Part shown: positions 34,843 through 45,952 of the stretch, in pieces | Position numbering within the stretch: the first letter of the stretch is position 1 | How the letters are laid out: every line of letters begins with the position of its first letter | From: Dactylellina haptotyla | Taxonomy: Eukaryota > Ascomycota > Orbiliomycetes > Orbiliales > Orbiliaceae | Length of the DNA: 64,000 bases | Direction: 5' to 3' | Assembly (NCBI GenBank): GCA_031310005.1 | Contig: CM062380.1 | Location: forward strand, 1,922,001 to 1,986,000 | Program-made: the position numbers and the translations under genes | The notes under the pieces: generated by a model | Told to the model about the DNA's origin: nothing | Seen by the model: the letters and a program-made list of their open reading frames with translations, nothing else | Databases searched by the model: none

Positions 34843-35706
34843 ATGTCGGGACAAGAAGCCCCAAATCTGCAAGAGCGGTTCGCAGCGTGCGTAACATTCA
34901 ACATCACCCAACACATCCTCATAGAGTGGTACCAAATCTAACATTGCATAACCAGTGTAAACGGGGAGCACCAAGCCCTCTGGAAAGCCCTGTGGGATGA
35001 TGGCACATATACCCCGTAAGTCTGTTACTTTTTACTCAAATCTATTGGGTAATCATGTTCGTCATGGGAATTTAACTCGTAAAAAAAAAATAAAAAAAAA
35101 AGGTGGGACCGCGGCTCCTCCTCCCCATCCCTCGTCGACCTCCTCCAAGACCACCCAGAACTACTACAACCCCCCACTCCATCTAGCCAACTAACTGCTC
35201 TTGTGCCGGGTTGCGGCCGTGGCTACGATGTACTTCTCTTCGCCTCCCACGGCTTGAACGCGTTCGGCCTAGAACTGTCCCCCTCAGCGGTCGTCGAAGC
35301 CCGCAAGAACGCTGAAAAGAACCCCGCTCCTGCAGGGACACATACCTTCGTCACTGGCGATTTCTTCACCAAAGACTGGCAGGGAAAGGAAGATGGTATA
35401 CCCCTAGGGTTCGATATAGTGTACGATTACACGTTTCTATGCGCACTGGACCCATCGCAGGGATTGCGTCCGAAATGGGCGGCTCGAATGGCAGAGTTAG
35501 TCAAGCCTGGTGGGAAATTGATATGTCTCGAGTTCCCACTGTACAAGGGGTTCGATCTGCCGGGCCCGCCGTGGCCGTTGAGGTCGGAGATTTATCAGGA
35601 GTTGTTGGAGAATGTGGGGTTTGTGAGGGAGATGCATATTAAGCCGAAGAGGTATTTGGAGGCCGGGCAGGGGAGCGATATGGTTAGTGTATGGAGGAGG
35701 ACGTGA
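34843..35706 (+). CDS. Thiol/halide S-adenosylmethionine methyltransferase (HOL/TPMT-like)
   Basis: Transfers a methyl group from S-adenosylmethionine to small thiols, thiocyanate or halide ions, by analogy with plant HOL proteins and fungal thiol methyltransferases; likely cytosolic. Three exons (34843-34886, 34956-35015, 35103-35706) close to 235 residues, normal for the family. Near the N-terminus the tryptophan-rich ALWKALWDDGTYTPWDRG is typical of this family and spans the second intron. Motif I is ALVPGCGRGYDV (about 67-78), the acidic residue after strand 2 is in GLELSPSA, and the later motif YDYTFLCALDP matches the FDYxFxCAxxP motif of HOL enzymes. The second intron ends in an A-rich run with no pyrimidine tract. 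Exact substrate cannot be told. Confidence 0.88.
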
Positions 35707-36151
35707 AATTTATGTGCGTAGAAGGATATATATGCTATTGTATAGGGGTTGGAAAAGGGAGATTATCTAGAATGCATATAGGGGTTTTGTAAAGATATAA
35801 AACGATAAATTTTTGAGGGTATAAAAGCAATAAAATTCGCAAAGAAAAAAAAAGTCTGCTTCGAAAAGTGCGAGGCAGAGGATAGAGAGTAAAAATAAAA
35901 AGAGAAACTGATTGAATCGGCAAAAAGAAAAACGGAATGGGGTATATAAAACGGTAGTGTGAGTCCAATTGCAAAAACGGATTTAAAAATAATGGAAAAA
36001 ACTGTGGACCAAAGTAATGAATGAAAGCCACCGAAAAAAACACCAGAATGCCTGTTCCTCTAGTTGATGTAGTCTACCAAACGAGTGCTGATATACCTTC
36101 CTCAAGACCGAAGAGAAGTATAAACCCAAAATGAAACCCAAAGCAATGCTT
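35707..36151. other. Convergent intergenic region
   Basis: 445 bases between the methyltransferase and F-box stops, A-rich on the plus strand; expected to hold both 3' untranslated regions. Nothing else seen. Confidence 0.7.
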
Positions 36152-37526
36152 TCAAGACCTAAGCGCTAGAAACTCCCGTGCCTCCTCTTTACTGAAAATG
36201 AATTGCTTGCAGCCTTTGCAAGCGTATCTAACTTTTTCTCCACGCTTTGCCTGTGAAGGCCGGTTAGTTACGAGCATCTGAAAGGAAGAAAGAGGGGAAG
36301 GATGGACATACAAACTTCTCTTCCTTCCCGGAGTTATCGAGATAGGCGTAAAAGTTCTCACAGGTGTACCAGCCTTTGCCAACACAGGTGGTACCTCTAC
36401 CACACTCCAATTCGACGGTTGCAATTTGTCCTCTACCGCTCTTGTTGGTTTTGAGGACATAGTTTTCCATGCCGACGACTGCGCAGCCGTTGCAGACCCA
36501 TGGCTCGCCCTTTGATTGGCAGTTGCAGGGTTTGATGGTTGGGTCTTCAGTGAGTGTAGCGAGGGAGACGGAGGAGCAGGCACGGCAGGTAGCCCGTTTG
36601 TTGGATTGCCCGGTGGGCCTGGTGGAGCGGGTTTTGCAGTTCTAGTCGGATAATTATTAGCGGTTGGTTTAGCATTGGGATATTCTAGAATGAATCGCGT
36701 ATACCCGACAAGAAGGCCTTCGGCAGCGGTCACTATTTTCAATATTAGCAATTGTGGTTTTTTTTTCTTTCTCATTAAGCTTAAAGGAACGGAATATGTA
36801 TAAGCATACCAGATATTGACCAAGTCTGATACGCATTGGGTTCTCACAACTGGACTTCGGATTGATGCAATGATCCGCTTCACGTTGTTGCTCCCGACCT
36901 GGCAGCGCAGGGTGAACGGCAAGAGATGTCTGCGATTCTCGAGCAAACACTGGTGCATGTCGCGGCATGTTGAAGACAAATTATAAAGATCAGTGCGATC
37001 AAGATGCTGGGCTACAGAGCGGATACATCTACATATTTCCCATTGCGCAAGTCAGCGTTTCGATGTTTCGATATTTTTATGCTATTTTACCCTGATGTTC
37101 TACCCCAGCGGAATGTGGGGGTGGAGATGGATGGGTGACAGGCCGGGGGGGGCTGGGAAGGTGCGTAACGTACGGATAGATCCCAACCACGCGGAATAAT
37201 TTGTTGAGCCGCTCCGTATCGTTCGGATTGGACAGGAACGGGGCTCGATCCTTTCCCTTGTGTCCATTGCTCCTCCTCGTCGACGCCTTCGCTCGCGACG
37301 AGGTCGGACGAGTGGGCGACAACGAGGAATTGGCGGCGGAACTGGTGGAGCCCTGCGATGAGGATGTGTTGCTGGGCGGCGGGCGGGCGTAGTGGGGGAT
37401 GTGGGCGTGGAGGGAGGACGGCGCGGCGTGGGCCAGGTCGTCGGCGAAGTGATTGTAGTAGAAGGGCGAGTGGCCCGGGAAATCCCGCTCAACGGTGTCC
37501 GCGTCCAGATCGATAAAGACAACCAT
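36152..37526 (-). CDS. F-box protein with cysteine-rich, probably zinc-binding module
   Basis: Five exons: 37526-37174, 37028-36810, 36732-36705 (28 bases), 36641-36312 and 36250-36152. The model closes to 342 residues, and every intron is GT-AG with matching phase. The N-terminal 110 residues are Ser/Pro/Arg-rich. An F-box-like segment follows (about 118-162), with the pattern SVAQHLDRTDLYNLSSTCRD. Next come cysteine pairs: CDRCRRPSCRNC (191-202), CRAC, CNC, WVCNGC, ECGRGTTC and finally YACKGCKQF, enough for several zinc sites. F-box proteins bind Skp1 and recruit substrates to SCF ubiquitin ligases; that role is inferred. Fungi have a family of F-box proteins with this kind of cysteine tail, of unknown substrate. 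The 28-base third exon carries three zinc-site cysteines on its own. Confidence 0.78.
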
Positions 37527-37835
37527 CTTGCTCTCCAGAGCTCTGTCGCTTGCTCGCTGTCTTGCTCTTTTTTATTTTCTTATTTCTATTGTTTTATCTT
37601 ATGGTCTGGGTTTTACGAAGGAGTGAATGCGACAGACAGGATTACAGAAGATAGTGGGGGGCTGTTTTTTTTTTTTTCCTTCTGACGCACCGCTGGAGGT
37701 GATTATAGAGCGTATTTACAGAAAGGATGTTCAACCTGACAATAATGAATAAATAATAGATATTTTATTGAATAGTAGTGGTAATAACTGTACGGGAGGG
37801 AGAGGGGTGCAGCGCATCGACATCATGTCATGAAA

Positions 37836-37890
37836 AGGAAGAGAGAAAAGAAAGAGAAAAGAAAGAGAAAAGAAAGAGAGAAGAGAAATA
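37836..37890. repeat. GAAAA/GAAAG purine repeat
   Basis: Repeated GAGAAAAGAAA units on the plus strand, with slightly irregular units. Confidence 0.8.
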
Positions 37891-38827
37891 GACGAAGAAA
37901 TAAATATCCACCTCCCTCTTCCTCTTCCCTTCCCTTTCGTCTGCCACTTCACCTCGTCTGCTCTTATCTGAAAAGGAATAATTAGGTCAGGCAGGCGGGC
38001 AGATCAAAATGGCCTACTGCAGCAGACGAGTGGTCCAACTGGAACTGGCGGGAAGGAGATATGTCTGTTTCTGGGATCGGTTTGGACTCGTTCACGTCAG
38101 CCATGAGACCGCCTTTAACTCTTTGAGTCCAGAGGGACCAGGTTGACCAGGACGAAGCGGTCCCAGTTTAAGCCAATTCAGGATTCGCAGAAACGGGTTT
38201 ACCCTTTCTCTTTTTCCTTTTTCCAGACCCCGTCTGTCCTGCTCAGGATCCCATCTTCTCTGCTTTTGACAGCTGTGGCAACCCGCAAACGAGCTTGAGT
38301 TCCTGCAAGCCAAGACCGGTTCTCTTTATGCTGGTCCAAAATCCTGACAAAGGGCCGGGGGACTCGCAAGCTCTTGAAACTTGAAACCTAAACCCGCTCG
38401 GAAATCTAAAAAGAAGCAGAAGAAGAAGCGGAAAAGCAAGTTTGCTCATTTACTTTTTTTTGGCGCGCGCGCGATCGAATCATCGAGCTTGATGTCGGGT
38501 CGGCTAGGGTATTTTGTTTTAGCCTCGCTCGCTGCGCTACTGGTCCGTGGACTGTTGTACCGTCAATGTACATGTACATGTACCGCTTTTTGTGCATTGA
38601 ATGTAGGTATCAGAATTGATTGACGGCTAGAGACGAAGCGGTTAGCAGATTGTGGCCCTTTCTGGCTAGTTGCGTGTCTTGCGGCGCCGACTTACCAAGG
38701 AGGCCAGTAGAGCAGCAGCATGATATGATGACATTTGCGAATCGGTTAGCTCGAGGACTTGGGTGCGTCGCTAGCTAACCGTGGGAGCCAACGAAACAAA
38801 CCCCCCAAAAAGTGATATAGTTTTAGC

Positions 38828-38861
38828 GGTGGGCATTGCAGGTCGGTGGGCATTGCAGGTC
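38828..38861. repeat. 17-base tandem duplication
   Basis: GGTGGGCATTGCAGGTC occurs twice back to back without a mismatch, which suggests a recent duplication. Confidence 0.9.
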
Positions 38862-39664
38862 GCATTCGAGAAATTTTCGGATTAGTTCTGTCTCAAAGCT
38901 GTCACATGAGCAGGATATTGCATAGAAGCAGGGAGGGGCCGCGGAATGCCATCGTCAATGGACAGCAGGCCGGCTTCCTTCTTTCCTTTCTTTCTGAATT
39001 GCTGGTTCCGCAGGTGACAGATAGTGATAATATAATGGTCCCCATCGATCAGCTGTGCTTTCAGGGCATGGAACAAAAGTGAGAATGCCTGCATGCTGCG
39101 GACGGGGATGGGATGAGCGGTGTCTCTGTGACCGGCAGCGGGACAGGAGACATATCCGGCGCGGGTCTTAGCGACAGCCCTGTGAGTGTCTCTCTCTCTC
39201 GCTCTTTCTCCTGCATCGCATGTCAGATGATTGAGCCCTTCGATTCAAATATATCCCGCTAATTATTACTATACTTATATTATTATTATTAATAATCAGC
39301 CTGTTCACCGAAGAAGGCCCGGTTGAGAAGGTGGGAGTGAAGGCGAAGAGAAGGTGAGGCTGGTTGCTATGCGGCGGGGGGCTTGTGTCAGCGGGGCCCA
39401 ATCACAGCGCGCAACGCCATAGCAACGGAGCCGCAACCTCACAAACAACGGCCGGCTGTTGACAACACCGCCGCACGCCGTCGAGTCGAGAATCAACAAC
39501 ATTTGCGCTGCTGCTGACGACTTCCCGCCGCCCCACCCGGCTCTTGGCTCGCTGTTGCGCGCATTCGTATGCTCAGTTGGCAGCTGGCAGCTGGCAGGGT
39601 CTTCTTCTGTCTTGAATCGCTCGCCTGGTAACCTGTCCCCTGCGAGCTGGGCTTTTGTTTATGG

Positions 39665-39692
39665 CTGGTGGTGCTGGTGGTGCTGGTGGTGC
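39665..39692. repeat. TGGTGC hexamer repeat
   Basis: CTGGTGGTG units repeated three times; simple repeat in the gap before the C2 gene. Confidence 0.75.
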
Positions 39693-40152
39693 CTGGCTGG
39701 TTGATATCTTCCCCTTCACCTTCCTCCGCGATCAGAATCGTTATCGTTTGATTGACCGATTGATTAAAGTATTGTTCGGCACTCTTTGAAGCAATATCCC
39801 GTCTGCTGCTGCATCTCGTTGGGCCGCCGACTCGAAGCCAATCGAACGGCGCCGAATATCGTTGCCAACGAGCAGAAACAACCATAACACAGTTTTCTCT
39901 GTCGCACGAGCTGGAAAACTGCGAAACCGCGAAACCGCGAAACTCCCCTCAAACATCGATCTCCCGTCAGGCCCTTCGTCCGCTCGCCGTGCGCCTCTCA
40001 TTTCCACTTGCATGTAGAATTACGATTGCCTGCATTCACCCGTCTGCCTGGTTGACTTTCCGGGGTGTCTCTCTCCTGCGAGCAAAGAAAGCGCTCAATC
40101 ACATTGTTTCCCGCTTCTTGTTGTTGACACACCGTCAAAGCGGCATTACTCC

Positions 40153-40173
40153 GTTCATTCATTCATTCATTCA
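40153..40173. repeat. (TTCA)n microsatellite
   Basis: About five TTCA units at the beginning of the CT-rich leader of the C2 gene. Confidence 0.8.
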
Positions 40174-40738
40174 ACCACCACAACCACCTCCTCCTCGATC
40201 CCCTCCTATCCAATCTTACTCCTCCTCCTCCTTCTTTCTAACCCTCCTCCTCTTCTTATCTCTCTTTGTCTCTTTTCTCGGTATCGTGTTCCGTTTTCGA
40301 CCGTCGACACTCCCTCGTTTCGCTCGTTCGCCGGCCACTCCTCTTCTCGTTGTTTCGGCTCTCCCCAGTTTGGTCTCCGAGCTCCCCGGCATTTCGCTGC
40401 TGCGCTGGCGGTCGTCCATGTTTGCGCCAATGTTGACGGACACTTGAGTACACCATAAAGCTCAAGGTTTTATATCGCCATCGAAGAACTCGTCATCGTA
40501 CCACCTAATGAAGGCCCCCACTTGAACCGACCTTCTCGCCGCTACACCTCTTGATCCCTTCGAAAACGATCAATTCTTCTCGTTAGCTCCCTCGCTCCCC
40601 CCCCGGTGTCTGATACCTTCGAATTCTCATGCACTATTAGCAGTCACTCATAGGCCATCTCACTACCACGATCCCGGCGCTCTTTTCCTCTAAACACATT
40701 CATCCCGAAAGTACGGTCTAAATTTCTAAATCCTAAAA

Positions 40739-43700
40739 ATGGCTGATGTTCAGCCAATCCAACGCAGGGGGGAGAAGCCCACAAGCAATATCTCAAGGAA
40801 GCCCCCTCCAAAGGGCACCGACCAAAAGCATCCTGCTGGCATCTTCGCGGACATGGCTACGGATGGACCTTTGATCGGGACGCTGGTCGCAGTTGTCGAC
40901 AAAGCAGTACGTAGAACCCTGGGAGTGGTTTCTCTCTCTCTCTCTATTACTTTTATTTCAATGGGACCTTATCAGCTGATATTTTGCATTAGAAAAACCT
41001 CCCAAATCTCAAATCTATCGGTAAACAGGACCCATACTGCGTGCTGCGGTTAGGAAAACATGTCAAGAAGACGGAGCCTGATAAAAGAGGTGGCCAGACA
41101 CCAAAATGGTAAGACTCGCCGGTTCCAATTAATACTATCTGCTGCCATAAGAGAAACTAACCTGCTTTCGATAGGGATGCCGAGTTACGGTTCCCTGTGC
41201 ATGATTCCGGTGACTACCGAAACCTGAAAGTTGTCATCTTTACCGATGATAAAAAGACCGAGTTGATAGGAGAATGTGTCCTGAATCTCGATACTATTTT
41301 GGATACTGCTGGTGGTGGGCAAAGCGATGGCTGGCATCAGTGCAAATGTAGGGGCAGATATGCGGGCGATATTCGAATCGAGTTGACATTCTGGGACGAG
41401 CGACCCAGAGAGAGCGCGCCTCTTATTGTCAACACCCGCCAGGTTACTGGCTTCGAAAAAGAAGATTTCAAACGACCGGAGAAGTCACTAGCTGGTCCCA
41501 GAAGACCCGGTGCCCCTCCGCGGAAGAGGGAATTGCCCGAAAGACCTAACCCCAAGCCATCCAAGGAGAACCTTGCTCCTAGCAGCCCGGAGGAAGAAGA
41601 AGAAGAGCCGGAGCCTCCAGCTGCGCATCACCGAAAAGAGCGCCACAGAGACCGGGAGCCACGAGAGCGTCATCGGGATGACCGTGGAAATCGCGAACAC
41701 CGAAGGGGGAAGTCGCGTCATCAACGCGAGCGTGAAGCGGAGAGGCCTTCTCATGACGAATACGCTCATGATCCATATCACCAAAACTCTTCCCATCACA
41801 TTACATCATATGATACACCACAAGATCAGTTTGGCTACTACCAAAACCAGGGTTCGACATTACAAGATTTTCAGAGCGACCATATTGGCCAACTACAAGC
41901 CCAATATGCCGAGCAGACTCAATTGGTTCACCAGAGACACCCACAAGCTCTTACGGGATATTCTGGCTACCAGAATCCGCAAGGCGATTATTATGATCAG
42001 CAACAACAGTGGCAAAACCCCCACGATCAGAATATGGGGATGGTTTTGGCCAACCAAAACGGTCCTCCGGTACTACCACAGCATAAACATGTAGAATTCG
42101 CTGATACCCGCAGGAGCATGGGCCATCATTCTCCTCAACCTCCTCCACAACCCCAACAGGCTCTCCATCATCGCAAATCGAGGAGTGAATTTTATTCCAA
42201 TGGTTCACCTGATATCTACCAACAACAGCCAGGAAATAATTATAGCAATCAACTGGTGTCTTCGTCCTCCTTCGCACCAGCACCTCCTCGCCACCATGGA
42301 TATGACCAACAATACCAGGAGCAGCCATCTTTTGGAAACCAGGGATTTGACCAACCACAGGTCACTTCTATCTTACCCAAGCAGCAGCCACCAATTGCTC
42401 AGTATCAGTCGAAACAACAGATTGGATTGTATCAGCAAAATTTCCAGGACCCCTACATTGACCAAGGTTATCAGTCCCAACTAGCTAGAGCGTCGGATTT
42501 TGCACCTCCACTTCCCCCCCAGCACAGCCAAGCGGCAGCCTCATATCAAACAGCGTCTAATCGAGATGACTTCACCAACAATTCGGCTTTGATGCTTTCT
42601 TATAGTAGCACGCCGGCGCCACCACCTCCTACACATAGAAGCGCTCAACCTCGGATGAGCATGCCGGCAAGCGTACCGGCGGCTCTGCCAACTCAGCTTC
42701 CCCCTGCTGTGCAGGCTCAGGTCCCGAATCCACAGCCTTTGGACATGTACGAACAAAGCTTCCAGTTACAATCCCTTCGAGGGTTCGCGCCGCCCCAGCT
42801 TCCTACTCATGGCGGTTCGCAATTTCAAGCGGCCGCACCTCCTCAGCCAGCCCCGGTTCAAGAACAGACTATAGTCCCTCGGCCAAGAGGGATCAGCGAG
42901 CCACCACCTTACGCTTCCCTTAATGACAATGGTACTTCGTTTCAACAAACACCAGAACCTCAATCGCTAGGCTTTGGTCAGCAAGAGCCGGCATCATATG
43001 AGCCCCAGCAAAGCTATCCCGCTAATACCTATACAACTCCTACTACTTCAACGCCTGCCTATACATCCTTCACGGATTATAGCCAGGCCGGAATTCCGTT
43101 ATCCCAGCGCCTAGCAGACCTGCATCTTCCTCCAAATCCAGAACATGCATTCGATCCTACCACAGCGTTGGTGCTTGCTGGAGGCAACGGACCACCACCT
43201 CCGCCGTCTCATACAGGAGCCTCTAGTCCGCTACCAGCGCATCGCGGCCGGAACCACGTTCCACCTATTTCAACCAATATTCCCCCTAAGAAGGCCATAA
43301 GCCGATCCCCCAGTCCCCACCCGCTGTCGCTAACCCCGGGATTTGGGCCGGAGTCGCCGGGCGATGATGATATCGGAAGCAGGAGCCCAGTACCTTTCTC
43401 ACTGACTCAAACTCAACCTGTTGAGCCGGTGCCCGTATCCAACTACCATGCTCCTTACGTTAAAGACGTAACCGGTAGACGTAGCATGGACTCTCGTCTC
43501 AGCTATGACTCGACAGCCGTGTCCCCACTGATTCAACCAACTTCACAGCCAATAGATGCGAATCGACGTCGAAGCGTTTCCCCGATGCCACCATTGAACT
43601 CTTACTCACAAGAACTTGTCTCCGCGCGCGGTGCTGCTCCCCCTCTTCCCCAAGCGTCCCATCGTGTGTCCCAACATCTCGTTTACAAGCATGACCCGTC

Positions 43701-44997
43701 CGAAAACCCAAGTGAAAGTCGAAGTAATCGAAGCAGTGCTTATGAATATCCCGGTCACATGCAATCTTCTCAAATGACACATAACAATCATGGTATCCCA
43801 GGTGCGCAAACGTCTGATTTGACCTCTAGCAGTGCTCCTATTCCCCTTGCAACTGCTGGAGATTCTAAAACAAGACAACCGTATATCGAAGATGAAATTG
43901 ATGAAACTGACCGGTGCGCAGATTCTACATATCAGTCTGCGAGCACTAGCTGGGCTACTTCCCAGAGCGTTGATGATCTTTCGCGTGACCACATGAGCCA
44001 TTCGTCCTATGATGTGCATTCCAAGCAGCCTCCTTCAAGGAATATGAACCGATCGCCCTATCCCGATTACAATCAAGACGGACATTACACGAACCAGCAA
44101 AATGCGATCATGAAACCACGAGCAACGAGCCCGATGCCACCCCGACGAAATTCTGATATACCACCTATGGCAAGAACGCCCGAGCCCCAGAAACCGGCCT
44201 CTGTCAGACCCGAACAGCGGAGGATGACCCTTGGCGGCATGCCGTTCTCGCCCGACGATTACGACGTTATCAACCCTGTGAGCAGCTCATACAACTCCGG
44301 GAGTCGCTCACCCAGTGGTAATGTCTCTACTATGCCGTTGGCGCGTAGCCCAGGAGCGATAGCAATCTCGCCAGGTCAATATATGACCCCGAAGGAGGAG
44401 AAGAAGGCAAGAAAAGAAGAGGAAAAGGCAGCGAGAAAAGCGAGAAGGAAGGTATACACACCGGGTTCAGCGAACAGGAGCCTCGAAGACGATGATATTC
44501 TCGCCCCCGACACCTTCGCTCCTGAGCCGGAGAGAAGGAATTCCTTCAACGCTGGAGCCCCCGGTTATGGTGATGATGGTGTCCAGCCGCTGTCTTTCAG
44601 ACCGAGAAGACAGAGCGCCAGTCCGCAGCCGCCTGGAGCTGATATTTATGGAACATCACCAGGGGGTGGAGGATACAAAGGTGGTCCTAAGTCGATAACA
44701 TCGAACACTTCGTCTGCGCCATCCTCTGGGTATAACTACGGTGCGCCGCAGCCTCCAAGCGGTCATCGACCACTGCCTGGCGCCCCAGTAATGAGGAATG
44801 CCATTATGGGCCCAGACGACTATTATCACCAGCAGCAAGGCGGATATGGTGCTCCTCCTCCGCCGTCAATGCCGCCAATGCGGATTCCGCAGCCAAATCC
44901 CGGGAACATGACCCAGGAGCAATGGTCGCTGAGCCAGGAGCTGAGTAGCATCAGCATCGGAACTTCGTCAAGACGGAGAACGGGAACATGGGCGTAA
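40739..44997 (+). CDS. C2-domain protein, Inn1/Fic1-like cytokinesis factor
   Basis: Three exons (40739-40906, 40993-41108, 41175-44997) close to 1368 residues. An N-terminal C2 domain (about 45-170) reads GTLVAVVDKAKNLPN, then QDPYCVLRLG, TPKWDAELRF and ELIGECVLNLD. The rest is disordered: an Asp/Glu/Arg/His-rich linker, a long Gln/Pro/Tyr-rich region with many PxxP motifs, Ser-Pro sites, and near the end a charged helix (KKARKEEEKAARKARRK). Domain order matches yeast Inn1 and fission yeast Fic1, which bind SH3 proteins (Hof1/Cdc15, Cyk3) at the contractile ring and help membrane ingression and septum formation. Those yeast proteins are far shorter (about 409 and 272 residues). The C2 domain lacks an obvious full set of calcium-binding aspartates, as in Inn1. 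Assignment rests on domain order and the C2 pattern; other fungal C2 proteins cannot be excluded. Confidence 0.82.
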
Positions 44998-45952
44998 TTT
45001 GGCATTGATATGATCTCTTTGACTTGTTAATATTTGGATTTGGGTTCCTCGGGTTTGAGGAGGGTATATATACATCGCAGTTTTTGTGGCATGGGATGAA
45101 TCTTACGAGCAAACTTTTTCTATGTCTGGATATCATGGATGTTTTGTTTGGGTCTCCTTTATTTTTTCTTTCATTTCTTTCTTTACTTTTTAATATATGA
45201 TGTTATTAATGTACTCTCGATTAGAGTGCATTTTTCATGTACAGCTAAATTTCTATTTTCCTTCTAGGGATAAATATTTTGTTTGGAGCGATGTATAGCG
45301 ATCGTTTTATTAACCGTCCTGGTTTTTTTTCCTCTTGCGTTTTTCTTTCTCAGTCTAATGGACACGGGTTTTGTTTCTACTTATTTCAAAGCTATCATAC
45401 GATCGATTTCCTGGTTTGTGACATTTCTCGTCTTTATTCTTACTAAATATCTAGATGTTTATATTTACGTCCTTCTTTTGAAACCAATATGCTTCTTTTG
45501 AAACCAATACAATTTGCTATCCTGTGAGAATAAAGTTTGGTGAATTATCAAGTGCTTTCGAGATTACATGCAATCTCTATATTCATGTAGTATATTACCC
45601 CATTAATTTTTAAACGCCTAACCCTACCACATTTTTAACAACGGAATCTATGGTACATGCGAATAATTCAGCCATCTGCTATATTTCATAATAGATATCT
45701 CCAAATTTCGTCGACACGTTCGTAAAAACAAAAGCAATAATCAAAGCGTTCAATCCAAGCTTGCTTCTCGAGATGGGGAATTTTTCGCCATGAACCAGCA
45801 GCATTATGGGATATAGCAAAAGTCTCCATCTTATGATTGCCACGCCCTACTTGCCGAGAAATCCCATGTTCGATAAAGCGAGAAGCAGGTTATCACACTT
45901 TGCATCTCTCAAAACATTACGATTCTCTTCCGTCTCCGTCAACCCACCCCGT
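44998..45952. other. Convergent intergenic region
   Basis: Shared 3' region of the C2 protein and RNA polymerase III genes, T-rich, with a 20-base tandem duplication at 45472-45510. No supported gene. Confidence 0.65.
45472..45510. repeat. 20-base tandem duplication
   Basis: CTTCTTTTGAAACCAATA followed by TG, then the same string again followed by C. Two nearly identical copies. Confidence 0.9.

Larger units (their letters stand above)
37527..40738. other. Intergenic, divergent promoters
   Basis: 3.2 kb between the divergently transcribed F-box gene and the C2 protein gene. It holds GAAA-type repeats near 37.84-37.88 kb, a 17-base tandem duplication at 38828-38861, a TGGTGC repeat near 39.67 kb and, from about 40.15 kb, a CT-rich stretch likely to be the leader of the C2 gene. 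No supported gene. Confidence 0.55.
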
